A DNA stretch of 52,381 nt from Clostridium polynesiense. GTDB taxonomy: Bacteria > Bacillota > Clostridia > Clostridiales > Clostridiaceae. This document shows, in pieces, positions 41,343 through 51,249 of the stretch; position 1 is the first letter of the stretch; each line of letters begins with the position of its first letter. The translations under genes and the position numbers were made by a program. Below the pieces are notes generated by a model. It had not been told where the DNA came from. It was given only the letters and a program-made list of their open reading frames with translations, and made no database searches. The stretch covers positions 1 through 52,381 of the forward strand of contig NZ_CCXI01000158.1 of NCBI RefSeq assembly GCF_000820705.1, in the 5' to 3' direction.

Positions 41343-43955
41343 TTATTTATCTTTTTTATGGCTTACAATCATATCCTTTCCATCATAATCTACAGTGATT
41401 ATGCTGTGAGGAGCAATGTCCTCTTTTATAATAAGTCTTGCAATTAAAGTTTCTACCTCTCTTTGTATAAAGCGTTTTAATGGCCTTGCACCATAAATTG
41501 GATCATAAGCCGCTTCAGCTAAATATTCTTTTACTTCCTCGGTAAGTTCTATATCAAGCTGCTGGCTCTTAAGTCTTTTTCTTAAATCTATCAATAATAA
41601 ATCTGTAATTTTAAATATATCTTTTTTAGTAAGAGGCTTATAAAATACAATTTCATCCAATCTATTTAAGAATTCAGGTCTGAAGGAATGCTTTAAAAGC
41701 TCCTCAACCTGGTTTTTAGCTTCATCAGTTATGCTGCCGTCTTCTGCTATACCTTCTAACAAATAGGAAGAACCAAGATTAGAGGTAAGTATTATTATAG
41801 TGTTTTTAAAGTCCACGGTCCTTCCCTGAGAATCTGTAATCCTTCCATCATCCAGCACCTGAAGGAGTACATTGAACACATCAGGGTGAGCCTTTTCCAC
41901 TTCATCAAATAAGATTACTGAGTAGGGTTTTCTTCTCACTGCTTCCGTTAACTGTCCACCCTCCTCATAGCCTACATATCCCGGAGGAGCTCCTATAAGC
42001 CTGCTCACAGAGTACTTCTCCATATATTCGCTCATATCAATACGGATTATATTTTTTTTATCATCAAAAAGGGTTTGAGCTAGGGTTTTAGCCAGCTGAG
42101 TTTTACCTACACCGGTAGGGCCAAGAAATAAAAATGAGCCTATAGGTCGATTAGGATCTGCAATTCCTGCACGTGAACGGAGAATGGCTTCAGTTACCCT
42201 TTTAACCGCTTCCTCCTGTCCAACAACCCTTTCATGAAGTATGCTTTCAAGGTTCAGAAGCTTTTCTCTTTCCCCCTCCATTAATTTAGATAGGGGGATT
42301 CCTGTCCAGCGGGAAACTATCCTTGCAATTTCTTCATCTGTAACTTTATCTCTCAGCAGAGAGTTTTCAGTTTGCTTTTTTTGTGCTAAAGCCTCTTCCT
42401 TGACAAGTTCTTTTTGAAGCTCGGGGAGTCTGCCGTATTTTAGTTCCGCTGCTTTATTTAAATCATAGCTTCTTTCAGCCTTTTCTATTTCACCATTAAT
42501 TCTTTCTATTTCCTCCCGAAGTTTTTGGACCTTAGAAATAGCTGTTTTTTCATTTTCCCATTTAGCCTTCATAGCGTTAAAGGTAGAATTCATTTCAGAG
42601 AGTTCCTTTTGAATTTCTGATAAATGCTCTCTGGCAAGCTGGTCTTTTTCCTTTTTTAAAGCTGCTTCTTCTATCTGAAGCTGAATTATCCTCCTTGAAA
42701 TCTCATCCAGCTCCGTAGGCATGGAATCTATTTCTGTACGTATCATAGCACAGGATTCATCCACTAAATCTATGGCCTTATCAGGGAGAAATCTATCAGA
42801 TATATAACGGTTTGACAGGGTGGCGGCAGCTATTAATGCCTGATCCTGTATTTTTACTCCGTGAAATACTTCATACCGTTCCTTTAAGCCTCTTAAGATT
42901 GCTATGGTATCTTCAACGGTAGGCTCATTTACCATTACCGGCTGAAATCTTCTCTCCAGTGCAGCATCTTTTTCTATATACTGCCTGTATTCATTTAAGG
43001 TGGTAGCCCCAATGCAGTGCAGTTCCCCTCTGGCTAAAAGAGGTTTAAGGAGATTTCCTGCATCCATAGACCCTTCGGTTTTACCTGCTCCTACTATATT
43101 ATGAAGCTCATCTATAAACATTATAATTTGTCCCTGGGATTTTTTTATTTCATTTAATACTGCTTTTAACCTCTCTTCAAATTCTCCCCGATATTTAGCA
43201 CCTGCTACTAAAGCTCCCATGTCCAGGGAAAAAATTCTTCTGTTTTTTAAACTGGAGGGTACGTCCCCTCGAACTATCCTTTGTGCAAGTCCTTCTGCAA
43301 TAGCTGTTTTACCAACTCCCGGCTCACCAATTAAAACAGGATTATTTTTTGTTTTTCTTGATAAGATTCGTATAACGTTTCTTATCTCATTATCCCGTCC
43401 TATTACAGGATCAAGTTTTTGATTTTCTGCCTTTTTTACTAAGTCATAGCCGTATTTTTCAAGGACATCATAGGTGTTTTCAGGATTTTCACTGGTTACT
43501 CTGGTATTTCCTCTAACCTCCTGAAGTGCTTTTAAAAAGTTATCTTTATTAAGTCCGAATCTTGAAAATACATCTTTTAAAGCATTATTAGGGTGATTTA
43601 AAAGTCCAAGCATTATATGTTCTACTGAAACAAATTCATCCTTCATTCTTTCTGCAGTCTTTTCCGAATATAATAAAGCTTCATCTACATCCTTGGAAAC
43701 ATAAATCTTTCCTGCTTCTCGTCCTGAGCCGGTGACAGCAGAAAGTCTTCTTATCTTTTGAAGCAGAGCTTCAGTGAAAGCCTCAGTATCTATATTAACC
43801 TTAAGCAGCATTTGAGGTATAAGGCCTTCCTGCTGAGTAACTAAAGCATAAGTCAAGTGCTCCTGCTCTATCTGCATATTATTATGGCTGAGAGCTAAAG
43901 ATTGTGCTTCTTGAATAGCTTCTAAAGATTTTTGAGTAAATTTTTGCATATTCAT
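41343..43955 (-). CDS. clpB: ATP-dependent disaggregase ClpB
   Basis: 870 residues, full length. Clp_N domain (about 1-145), AAA1 with Walker A GEPGVGKT near 208 and Walker B FIDELHN, coiled-coil middle domain (about 400-530, with [11 protein letters not shown]) that distinguishes ClpB from ClpC, AAA2 with GPTGVGKT near 606 and [11 protein letters not shown], then the C-terminal domain. It resolves protein aggregates with DnaK. No CIRCE element or CtsR-type heptamer repeat is seen upstream, so its control is unclear. Ribosome site AGGAGAG. Single gene. Confidence 0.95.
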   Translation of the reverse strand: MNMQKFTQKSLEAIQEAQSLALSHNNMQIEQEHLTYALVTQQEGLIPQMLLKVNIDTEAFTEALLQKIRRLSAVTGSGREAGKIYVSKDVDEALLYSEKTAERMKDEFVSVEHIMLGLLNHPNNALKDVFSRFGLNKDNFLKALQEVRGNTRVTSENPENTYDVLEKYGYDLVKKAENQKLDPVIGRDNEIRNVIRILSRKTKNNPVLIGEPGVGKTAIAEGLAQRIVRGDVPSSLKNRRIFSLDMGALVAGAKYRGEFEERLKAVLNEIKKSQGQIIMFIDELHNIVGAGKTEGSMDAGNLLKPLLARGELHCIGATTLNEYRQYIEKDAALERRFQPVMVNEPTVEDTIAILRGLKERYEVFHGVKIQDQALIAAATLSNRYISDRFLPDKAIDLVDESCAMIRTEIDSMPTELDEISRRIIQLQIEEAALKKEKDQLAREHLSEIQKELSEMNSTFNAMKAKWENEKTAISKVQKLREEIERINGEIEKAERSYDLNKAAELKYGRLPELQKELVKEEALAQKKQTENSLLRDKVTDEEIARIVSRWTGIPLSKLMEGEREKLLNLESILHERVVGQEEAVKRVTEAILRSRAGIADPNRPIGSFLFLGPTGVGKTQLAKTLAQTLFDDKKNIIRIDMSEYMEKYSVSRLIGAPPGYVGYEEGGQLTEAVRRKPYSVILFDEVEKAHPDVFNVLLQVLDDGRITDSQGRTVDFKNTIIILTSNLGSSYLLEGIAEDGSITDEAKNQVEELLKHSFRPEFLNRLDEIVFYKPLTKKDIFKITDLLLIDLRKRLKSQQLDIELTEEVKEYLAEAAYDPIYGARPLKRFIQREVETLIARLIIKEDIAPHSIITVDYDGKDMIVSHKKDK

Positions 43956-44203
43956 CTACATCACTCTCCTGATTTAATTATACTCATCTATGGCTAATTT
44001 TATTTAATTTAAACTTGTTAATAATATAATTATATCAGTTAAATTTTTCGAAATAAACGGTGCTATCTGTCTCTGTTACTGATTAATCCAACAGAAGAAA
44101 ATTATATATGATTTCTTAAAATTCTTTTTATTTATAATTGTAAAAACTATAGCGTTTTAGTGTATAATAATAAGGTAGAACACAAGAAATGAGGTGAGAC
44201 ACC

Positions 44204-45832
44204 TTGGCTTATACTGCGTTATACAGAGAATGGAGACCTAAAAATTTTGAAGATGTAGTTGGACAGGAACATATAACTGTAACTTTAAAAAATCAAATTA
44301 AAAATCAAAGAACTGCTCATGCGTATTTATTTTGTGGGACAAGAGGGACAGGTAAAACCTCCACTGCCAAAATAATGGCTAAGGCACTTAATTGTCTTGA
44401 TTTAAAAGATGGGGAACCCTGCAATGAATGCGAAATGTGCACAAAGATTAATCAGGGGTTGGCTATAGATGTTACTGAATTAGATGCTGCTTCAAATAAT
44501 GGAGTGGATAAAATAAGGGATATAATAGATGATGTCCAGTATCCACCCCAGGAAGCAAGATTCAAAGTATATATTATGGATGAGGTTCATATGCTTTCTC
44601 AGGGAGCTGTTAATGCCTTTTTAAAAACCCTGGAGGAGCCTCCTAAAAATGTGGTGTTTATTTTGGCTACCACAGATCCTCAAAAGCTTCCCATAACGAT
44701 ACTATCAAGATGTCAAAGGTTCGATTTTAAAAGGATAAGCACAGAAAAAATCACTGCGCTGCTAAGAAAAATAGTAAGCGGCCAGGGAGTATTTGCCGAC
44801 GACAATTCTTTGAGTTTAATAGCCAGGATTGCCGATGGAGCAGCCAGAGATTCTTTAAGTATATTGGATCAGGCTATATCCATGGGCGGAGGAAAAGTGG
44901 AATACTCTAATGTAATCAATATGCTTGGACTTGTAACCAATGAGAATCTCTTTAAGCTTACTGATTCCGTCATTGAAAGAAATGTGGAAAAAGCCATGAA
45001 TGTAATAGATGAAATGGTTATGGCAGGAAAGGATCTTTATCTTTTTATAAAGGATTTTATAGCTCATTACAGAAATCTATTAATGGTAAAGGTAAGCAAT
45101 TCTCCTGAAAGCATAGTTGATATGTCTTTAGAAAATATTGAGCTTTTAAGAGAACAGGGAAACAGGATAAGAATAGAAGAAATAATGAGGAATATAAGGA
45201 TACTGCAGGAATGCGAGGAGCAGGCAAAGTCCAGCAAGCAGGCAAGACTTTATTTAGAGCTTGCGGTTATAAAGCTCTGTAAAATAGAGTATGATACCTC
45301 TCCGGAGATAATTTTAACCAGGATTAATAAGCTGGAGGAGCTTATTAAAAGAGGTAGAGTAGCATTCCCGTCAGCAGGAGAAGAGGCTCCCAAGAAAAAT
45401 ATAAAAGTGAAAAGCACCATTTCTCCTAAAAAGAAGAATCTCAGCACCGAGGCTGAGGAAGACTCTTCTTCAATGATAAATGTTGATTCAAAGATAACTA
45501 TAGATACGGTGAGAAGGGCATGGAAAGATATTCTGGACAGCTTTAAGGCAAGAAGGAATATGCTTATATATGCTTCCTTAATGACAGGAAGACCTGCCTC
45601 CTGTGAAAAGGGAATCATTGAAATACAGTACGAGGAACAGTTTGCTTTTAATAAACTCAGACTGGAAAAGGAAGATAACAGAAAAATAGTGGATGAAGTG
45701 TTTTCTGAAATATTAAAGGATAGGGTTAAGGTCCGCTACACTGTAGACAGAAAGCAGCAGGAAAGTAATAACCCCATGGATCTTCTAATAGAAGCCATAG
45801 GGGAAGATAACATTGAAATAATTGATGAATAA
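44204..45832 (+). CDS. dnaX: DNA polymerase III gamma/tau subunit
   Basis: 542 residues. AAA+ clamp-loader ATPase. Start MAYTALYREWRPKNFEDVVG is classical; Walker A GTRGTGKTS near 46; zinc-binding cysteines CLDLKDGEPCNECEMC near 64-79; Walker B VYIMDEVHML near 125; SRC motif ILSRCQRFDF near 167. Domain III and a short C-terminal part follow. It starts with TTG; GAGGTGAG lies about six bases before it. First of dnaX-ebfC-recR. Confidence 0.95.
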   Translation: MAYTALYREWRPKNFEDVVGQEHITVTLKNQIKNQRTAHAYLFCGTRGTGKTSTAKIMAKALNCLDLKDGEPCNECEMCTKINQGLAIDVTELDAASNNGVDKIRDIIDDVQYPPQEARFKVYIMDEVHMLSQGAVNAFLKTLEEPPKNVVFILATTDPQKLPITILSRCQRFDFKRISTEKITALLRKIVSGQGVFADDNSLSLIARIADGAARDSLSILDQAISMGGGKVEYSNVINMLGLVTNENLFKLTDSVIERNVEKAMNVIDEMVMAGKDLYLFIKDFIAHYRNLLMVKVSNSPESIVDMSLENIELLREQGNRIRIEEIMRNIRILQECEEQAKSSKQARLYLELAVIKLCKIEYDTSPEIILTRINKLEELIKRGRVAFPSAGEEAPKKNIKVKSTISPKKKNLSTEAEEDSSSMINVDSKITIDTVRRAWKDILDSFKARRNMLIYASLMTGRPASCEKGIIEIQYEEQFAFNKLRLEKEDNRKIVDEVFSEILKDRVKVRYTVDRKQQESNNPMDLLIEAIGEDNIEIIDE

Positions 45833-45947
45833 TCTGTCTTGGTAACTATAAAATATACATTTTATTAAACCGGGGCATAAATATAGTCATAAGTACTAAA
45901 ATACTATATAATAATATGAGTAAATTCTAAATAGGGAGGTTTATCAT

Positions 45948-46289
45948 ATGGCAAAAGGATTTCCAGGCGGCTTCGGCGGCGGAAACATGAATAATTTAAT
46001 GAAGCAGGCACAGAAACTGCAGAAACAGATGGAAGAAATGCAGAAAGAGCTTGAAAATAAAGAATTTGAATCTTCTGTAGGCGGTGGAGCAGTAGTTGTT
46101 AAAGCAAATGGCAAAAAACAGCTGGTGTCAATAAAAATAAAGCCTGAAGTATTGGATCCTGATGATGTGGAAATGCTTGAGGATATGGTTTTAAGCGCAG
46201 TAAATGAGGTTATTAAAAAAGCAGAGGATGAAACAAACAGCGCTATGGGAAAAGTTACTGGCGGCTTCAACATGCCGGGATTATTTTAA
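45948..46289 (+). CDS. ebfC: YbaB/EbfC-family nucleoid-associated protein
   Basis: 113 residues. A Gly-rich start ([13 protein letters not shown]) is followed by the typical YbaB segment [19 protein letters not shown] (about 17-35) and [13 protein letters not shown] near 50. Binds DNA as a dimer; almost always between dnaX and recR. AGGGAGG precedes the ATG. Confidence 0.93.
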   Translation: MAKGFPGGFGGGNMNNLMKQAQKLQKQMEEMQKELENKEFESSVGGGAVVVKANGKKQLVSIKIKPEVLDPDDVEMLEDMVLSAVNEVIKKAEDETNSAMGKVTGGFNMPGLF

Positions 46290-46400
46290 ACACAGCATTT
46301 TGAGTTTACAATGTAAAACAAAGGACTTAAGATTCACTACTGAGAATTGAAAATTACGATGTGATAATTTAGATTTAAGAATTGAGATGTAATCAATAAG

Positions 46401-46430
46401 AAAAATTTTTCCTCAGGGGAAAATTTTTTC
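46401..46430 (+). terminator. Hairpin between ebfC and recR
   Basis: AAAAATTTTTCC-TCAG-GGGGAAAATTTTTT, terminator-like, 54 bases before recR; it may reduce read-through. Confidence 0.65.
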
Positions 46431-46483
46431 TTTATGGTATTTAAATTCTTCCTTCTAGATTGTCTTAAAAAGGAAGTGAGAAA

Positions 46484-47080
46484 TTGGATTTTTATCCAGT
46501 GGCTATAGAAAAACTAATTGAAGAATTTGCTAAACTTCCTGGAGTAGGGCATAAAACTGCTCAAAGGCTTACCCTTCACATATTAAATCTTCCAAAAGAA
46601 GAGGTGGAGGAGTTTTCTAATGCCTTAGTTCAGGCTAGAGGTACCATAAAGTATTGCTCAGTCTGCGGGAATTATACAGATTCAGATCCTTGTGCCATAT
46701 GTTCAAATCCAAACAGGGAAAAGGGAGTAATCTGCGTAATAGAGCAGCCCAAAGATATAATGACTATGGAAAAGATCAAGGAGTTTAATGGGGTATATCA
46801 TGTGCTTCATGGAAACATATCCCCCATGCAGGGAAGAGGTCCTCAGGATATAAGGATAAGAGAGCTTGTAGCAAGAATGTCTCCGGAAGTAAAGGAGGTC
46901 ATAGTGGCTACAAACCCTACCATAGAAGGAGAGGCTACTGCTATGTACATCTCCAGAATACTAAAGCCTCTTGATATGAAGGTTACAAGGATTGCTTCTG
47001 GAATACCAGTAGGCGGAGACTTAGAATATGCCGATGAGGTAACACTATCCAAGGCTTTAGAAGGCCGTAAGGAAATATAG
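46484..47080 (+). CDS. recR: Recombination mediator RecR
   Basis: 198 residues. Helix-hairpin-helix [15 protein letters not shown] near 16-30; zinc finger [16 protein letters not shown] near 57-72; TOPRIM domain with VIEQPKDI and [15 protein letters not shown]-terminal Walker-B-like region. Works with RecF/RecO to load RecA at gaps. TTG start with AAGGAAGTGAG upstream. Confidence 0.95.
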   Translation: MDFYPVAIEKLIEEFAKLPGVGHKTAQRLTLHILNLPKEEVEEFSNALVQARGTIKYCSVCGNYTDSDPCAICSNPNREKGVICVIEQPKDIMTMEKIKEFNGVYHVLHGNISPMQGRGPQDIRIRELVARMSPEVKEVIVATNPTIEGEATAMYISRILKPLDMKVTRIASGIPVGGDLEYADEVTLSKALEGRKEI

Positions 47081-47095
47081 ATATATAGGGACAAA

Positions 47096-47121
47096 CAGGT
47101 GCCAGGCACCTGACAAGTGAC
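47096..47121 (+). repeat. Dispersed palindromic repeat, copy 4
   Basis: CAGGTGCC-A-GGCACCTG followed by ACAAGTGAC, 15 bases after recR. Confidence 0.8.
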
Positions 47122-47331
47122 TATAAATAATTTTTTGTAAATATATGGCTAAAGGTCTTTCCTTTAGCTTTATTTTTTTGTAGATTATATGAAATATATT
47201 TTTACTGTTTTCTAGAAAAAAATGGTATAATTGCGTATACATATTATATTTTTCTTAAGAATTAATCATGCTTATAGTTAATTTTTGCGTTTAATAAAGC
47301 ATATAAAGAAATAGAGGGGGATACAGGTACT

Positions 47332-47865
47332 ATGATAAAAAGATGCATTATGGTATTTCCGCGTTTTAAAAATATAGATTTAATAGAGGAAATAAGGGAA
47401 AAATATGATCCTCTTGCTCATCATGTACCACCTCATATAACCCTGATTTTCCCCTTTGAAAGTAATATCAGTGGAGATATATTAAGAGAGCATATTGAAA
47501 ATGTACTTAGTGGTATAAAGCCTTTTTCTGTTACACTTAAGGAAATTACTCCTTCAACCTCCTTTGGTAATTACTTGTTTCTAAATATTACAGAGAGTAA
47601 GGAACAGATAATTCAAATACACAAAAGATTATACAGCGGTATTTTAAAAGAATTTTATCCTCCATGGCTGAATAACGAGGAGTTCATTCCTCACCTTACT
47701 GTTGGAAATGTGAATAATATAGAGGAATTCAATAAAGCAGTAGAAGAAACTAAAAAAATAAAGGATATATTTAAAACCACTGTAGATTCAATAAGCGTAG
47801 AAATTATAGATAAAGATGAAAACTCAATAATAGAAATGGATTTGAAATTAAATAATATTGTATGA
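47332..47865 (+). CDS. 2'-5' RNA ligase-type 2H phosphoesterase
   Basis: 177 residues. The two HxT/S motifs of the 2H family are present: PPHITLIFPF near 34-43 and IPHLTVGNV near 121-129. Such enzymes open 2',3'-cyclic phosphates or act on 2'-5' RNA bonds; the substrate here is unknown. ATG is preceded by GAGGGGG. It is 14 bases before a GNAT gene, likely an operon. Confidence 0.85.
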   Translation: MIKRCIMVFPRFKNIDLIEEIREKYDPLAHHVPPHITLIFPFESNISGDILREHIENVLSGIKPFSVTLKEITPSTSFGNYLFLNITESKEQIIQIHKRLYSGILKEFYPPWLNNEEFIPHLTVGNVNNIEEFNKAVEETKKIKDIFKTTVDSISVEIIDKDENSIIEMDLKLNNIV

Positions 47866-47879
47866 AAGGGTGAAAGCTT

Positions 47880-48404
47880 ATGACTAAAGTATATCTGGTA
47901 AAGCCGGGGATTGAGTATAAGGAAGAATATTTAAATATGATTGAAGAATGGAAAAGTACCGGCGAAGAGTTTACCCCCTGGGTTTTAAGCTTTGATGCCA
48001 GTGATTTTTCAGCACTTATAAAAAAGCTAGAGAAAATGAGTGTAGGAGAAGGGTTGGAACCTGAGTTTGTTGAAAACTCTACCTATTGGCTGGCAGATGA
48101 TAAGAAAAGAATTTTAGGTGCTGTAAACATAAGGCACAGGCTTAATGAGGATTTATTAGACAGAGGCGGACATATAGGATATGGAATAAGGCCTAGTGAA
48201 AGAAAGAAGGGTTATGCCTCAGAATTATTAAGACAGGCATTGATTATAGTTAAAGAAATGGGCATGAAAAGGGTGCTCCTAACCTGCGATAAGGAAAATA
48301 AAGGTTCTGCTAAAACAATAGTTAAAAATAAAGGAATATTGGAATCTGAAGGTGTGTATAAGGGAATTGCTTTTCAAAGATATTGGATTGATTTAGATAA
48401 TTAA
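47880..48404 (+). CDS. GNAT-family N-acetyltransferase
   Basis: 174 residues. The acetyl-CoA-binding segment IGYGIRPSERKKGYASELL (about 98-116) and MKRVLLTCDKENKGSAKTI (about 133-150) are standard. Acceptor unknown. AAAGGGTG precedes the ATG. Paired with the 2H phosphoesterase gene upstream. Confidence 0.87.
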   Translation: MTKVYLVKPGIEYKEEYLNMIEEWKSTGEEFTPWVLSFDASDFSALIKKLEKMSVGEGLEPEFVENSTYWLADDKKRILGAVNIRHRLNEDLLDRGGHIGYGIRPSERKKGYASELLRQALIIVKEMGMKRVLLTCDKENKGSAKTIVKNKGILESEGVYKGIAFQRYWIDLDN

Positions 48405-48612
48405 TGAGAAATAAATATATAAGAAGATAAGATTAAATAAGCATTTTTCAAGGAGAATAGTTCAATTACCTGGGAAATATTATACCATCAGTATTATAAT
48501 GTCAGATACCCGGCGGCTGATATCATAAGTATGACATTAAAATTATCTACATTACGCAAATAAATATGCTAAAATTAAATAATATAAAAACTGTTTAAAG
48601 GAGGATTGAAAA

Positions 48613-48990
48613 ATGGGGATATTTAATGGAGTAATAGGAAACGCATCAGAAATAAATCCAGAGGAATTAAAGGCAAAATATAAGGAATTATTATATCCGG
48701 GAGAAATTGTAGAAAAAGCATATCTGCTTATTAGAGATATGTTCATTTTTACAAACAAAAGATTAATACTGGTGGATGTACAGGGTATGACTGGAAAGAA
48801 AATTGAATATCACTCAATTTTATATAGAAGCATCACCCACTTCACCATTGAAACCTCAGGTCACTTCGATCTTGACGCTGAGCTTAAGATATGGATATCA
48901 GGATCGGATATGCCTATACAGAAGCAGTTTAACAGTAAACTTAATATATACGAACTTCAGAGGGTATTGGCTGAGTACGCTTCACGATAA
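48613..48990 (+). CDS. Bacterial PH-domain protein
   Basis: 125 residues, one PH-like domain of the bPH_1 type (YvbH family). FIFTNKRLILVDVQGMTGKK near 46-65 and the closing helix are typical. Function unknown. AAAGGAGG precedes the ATG. Its end lies 3 bases before a copy of the dispersed palindrome. Confidence 0.85.
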   Translation: MGIFNGVIGNASEINPEELKAKYKELLYPGEIVEKAYLLIRDMFIFTNKRLILVDVQGMTGKKIEYHSILYRSITHFTIETSGHFDLDAELKIWISGSDMPIQKQFNSKLNIYELQRVLAEYASR

Positions 48991-48993
48991 TTT

Positions 48994-49017
48994 GTCACTT
49001 GTCAGGTGCCTGGCACC
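48994..49017 (-). repeat. Dispersed palindromic repeat, copy 5 (inverted)
   Basis: GTCACTTGTCAGGTGCC-T-GGCACC, the exact reverse complement of the 24-base copies 3 and 4; directly after the PH-domain gene. Confidence 0.8.
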
Positions 49018-49080
49018 AGCTTGAATACTTTTTCCTATTTCTGTCAAGGATTTCAGATAGTACAGAAATAGGAGGTTCTT

Positions 49081-49356
49081 ATGTCGGAGAATATTATACA
49101 GGTTGATTTTAATAAGAAGGAATTAAAGGAAATAAAAAAGACCCTGCTTGAAGGGATAAATAAGGCTTTAGCTGATATAGAGGCTGCAGAGTGCTTTTTT
49201 CAAAACGCTACTGATCCGAAGCTTATAGAGGTGGCAATCTTTTATAAGCAAGCTGCTGTTACCAGATATGAATATCTCATAAAGCAGGCAAAACACCTAA
49301 ATATAGGCATTAATGCAAAATATCTTATAAATAATAATTCTATACGTACCATATAG
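49081..49356 (+). CDS. DUF2508 (YaaL-like) protein
   Basis: 91 residues, helical and charged. The segment IKKTLLEGINKALADIEAAECFF (in two parts ending ADIEAAECFF) and the YEYLIKQAKHLNI end fit DUF2508/YaaL, which in Firmicutes sits between recR and bofA, as here. Function unknown. ATAGGAGG precedes the ATG. Confidence 0.83.
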   Translation: MSENIIQVDFNKKELKEIKKTLLEGINKALADIEAAECFFQNATDPKLIEVAIFYKQAAVTRYEYLIKQAKHLNIGINAKYLINNNSIRTI

Positions 49357-49435
49357 TAATATATAATAATATTATTATATTAAGGATGATAAAGTAATTT
49401 AAATCAAGAAATAATTTTACGAAGGGGTTGATGGC

Positions 49436-49690
49436 ATGGACGTATTTATTTATTTTATTATAGCTATGGTTGCTTTAGTTTTAATAGTAAAATTGTTCTC
49501 ATGGCCTATAAAAATATTGGTTAAGCTTTTAATAAACGGAGTTTTGGGAGCTATACTGCTATGGCTGGTTAATTTATTCGGGCAAATGTTTGGGTTACAA
49601 ATAGGAATCAATGCTGCTACTGCTTTAATTGCTGGATTTTTCGGAGTGCCCGGGGTTATATTTTTAATAATCTTTAAGCTTTTCTTTTAA
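49436..49690 (+). CDS. bofA: Pro-sigmaK processing inhibitor BofA
   Basis: 84 residues, two to three membrane segments. LLINGVLGAILLWLVNLFG near 34-52 and the end AGFFGVPGVIFLIIFKLFF are the family's signature. In Bacillus BofA holds the SpoIVFB protease inactive at the forespore membrane. Its presence shows a spore former. GAAGGGGTTG precedes the ATG. Followed by a strong terminator. Confidence 0.92.
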   Translation: MDVFIYFIIAMVALVLIVKLFSWPIKILVKLLINGVLGAILLWLVNLFGQMFGLQIGINAATALIAGFFGVPGVIFLIIFKLFF

Positions 49691-49713
49691 ATAAATTAAA
49701 TAGATGAAATGAA

Positions 49714-49746
49714 ACAGACCACCTGTTGCAAGTGGTCTGTTTTTTA
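49714..49746 (+). terminator. Terminator of bofA
   Basis: ACAGACCAC / GTGGTCTGT, loop of 9, then six T. Confidence 0.92.
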
Positions 49747-49753
49747 ATTAAAG

Positions 49754-49894
49754 ATGGGAGTAGGAAGAATTCTAATTAAAAATTATTGGGGCAAAGCCTT
49801 ATATTTAAGAGGAGCATTATTAATAGCCTTTATACTGCTAGTATATGTACTTTTTATATTTGTGTTACAAAATAAGCATTATAGAAGCAAATAA
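49754..49894 (+). CDS. Possible 46-residue single-pass membrane protein
   Basis: Starts MGVGRILIKNYWGKALYL and has a strong hydrophobic segment (GALLIAFILLVYVLFIFVL in residues 20-38) before a basic tail. No good ribosome site is visible, which lowers confidence. It lies between the bofA terminator and the next gene. Confidence 0.3.
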   Translation: MGVGRILIKNYWGKALYLRGALLIAFILLVYVLFIFVLQNKHYRSK

Positions 49895-49977
49895 ATAATA
49901 AATTTACAGTAATTAACTTAAATGTGTTATAATAGGATATAATAGGCAGAATAATTTCATAAGATGGGTGGATTATT

Positions 49978-51069
49978 ATGAAAAATTATTTTTCAATAGC
50001 GATGTTTAAAGAGGAATTTAAAAAGGCAAAGTGGTTTTCTCCACTGCTATTTTTAGTTTTGTTCATTATTTTTAATAATGGTGAAATGTTAAGTACTATT
50101 AAATTAAGTGACAGCAGCGGATTTAGTGCCTCCTATGGAATAAAGAACTTTATTTCTTTGTCCTGGGTTCAAAGCCTTAAGCTGATTTTCATATATATAA
50201 TAGGATGCACTATATTAATGAATAACAAAATAAAATATCTTCGCTCAGAAGATTTCAAGGATGATAAAAGAATATCCTATTTAATTACCGAAGGAGTATT
50301 TTTAATAACTGCTATAACTATAAGTTTTATTGGGAATTTTTTAATAAAGCTTGCGGCTTATGGTATAAATAAAAGGATTTTTTATGATACAGCTCACATT
50401 GGAGTTTCATACCTGTTAAAATTTTTAATATTTCATCTTATTCTTATAATATTGATGGTATCCATAAGCCTTTTTCTCAATTCCCTTTTCGGAAAAAAGA
50501 TTTCTGTAATTATAATGCCTATATTAGTGATATATTCGTACTTCCTTATTTTTGGGACAGGATATTACCTTATAAATGAAAGCCATATTAAAACAAGAAG
50601 CTTTATTAAATGGGTAGAAGAAGCTACTATTTATAAAGTTTTTAATATGATAAACTCAGATTTTAGGCTTGCTCTGCAGGACAATAAAATGCAAATGTCC
50701 ATCATGCTGTTTATGTTATGCGGTGCTGTACTTATTTTTTTATTATCACTGATTTCCTATAGATATATGAAACCGGAGAGGCTGGACAGATACTTTATGT
50801 ATGTGGGAGTGGAAGCTGTGGTGATGGGAATCATATTTTTTACATGCTCCCTGTATCTTTCTTTATTTACTGCGCTGATAATGATACTTCGAAGTGAAAA
50901 TGCAGATATAATATGGGCATGGAAGTATTCATACAGGTTTATTTTTATATATACTGGATTAGCAGCTGCTGTTCGGTTAACTTATGTCTTTATAGCAAAT
51001 AGGTATTGGGAAGTACTTATGGGAAGTAAATTAAAGAAGAGAAATCAGGATAATAACTTAAATATTTAA
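49978..51069 (+). CDS. Hypothetical multi-spanning membrane protein
   Basis: 363 residues, not recognised. About eight hydrophobic segments with a short cytoplasmic N terminus (FKEEFKKAKWF) and a basic tail. The arrangement resembles ABC-2-type permease subunits, but no ATPase gene is adjacent and no motif confirms this. ATG preceded by GGTGG. Single gene with a strong terminator. Confidence 0.7.
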   Translation: MKNYFSIAMFKEEFKKAKWFSPLLFLVLFIIFNNGEMLSTIKLSDSSGFSASYGIKNFISLSWVQSLKLIFIYIIGCTILMNNKIKYLRSEDFKDDKRISYLITEGVFLITAITISFIGNFLIKLAAYGINKRIFYDTAHIGVSYLLKFLIFHLILIILMVSISLFLNSLFGKKISVIIMPILVIYSYFLIFGTGYYLINESHIKTRSFIKWVEEATIYKVFNMINSDFRLALQDNKMQMSIMLFMLCGAVLIFLLSLISYRYMKPERLDRYFMYVGVEAVVMGIIFFTCSLYLSLFTALIMILRSENADIIWAWKYSYRFIFIYTGLAAAVRLTYVFIANRYWEVLMGSKLKKRNQDNNLNI

Positions 51070-51093
51070 TAATCAGGTAATTTAACAAATATA

Positions 51094-51136
51094 AAAATAA
51101 TAAGACATCCTTTTCCGTGGGATGTCTTATTATTTT
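51094..51136. terminator. Strong bidirectional terminator
   Basis: Perfect 17-base arms AAAATAATAAGACATCC / GGATGTCTTATTATTTT, loop of 9. Confidence 0.93.
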
Positions 51137-51145
51137 AAGCGGATA

Positions 51146-51247
51146 TTAAAAATGACTGAGAGTGACTATTAAAAAGCATATACCAAAAGATATCAGCATT
51201 AAAGCTGTTAAAAACACCAATATATTTTTCAATGTAGGTTTTTTCAT
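51146..51247 (-). CDS. 33-residue membrane peptide coupled to the HAAS-domain gene
   Basis: MKKPTLKNILVFLTALML and ISFGICFLIVTLSHF make up the whole product: a basic start and one membrane helix. It begins 2 bases after the stop of the upstream gene, with GGAAAGG about ten bases before the ATG, so it looks translated in the same operon. No homologue recognised. Followed by a strong terminator. Confidence 0.55.
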   Translation of the reverse strand: MKKPTLKNILVFLTALMLISFGICFLIVTLSHF

Positions 51248-51249
51248 AA

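Noticed and set aside
43956-44203. CIRCE or CtsR site before clpB
   Set aside because: No TTAGCACTC dyad or GGTCAAA repeats found.
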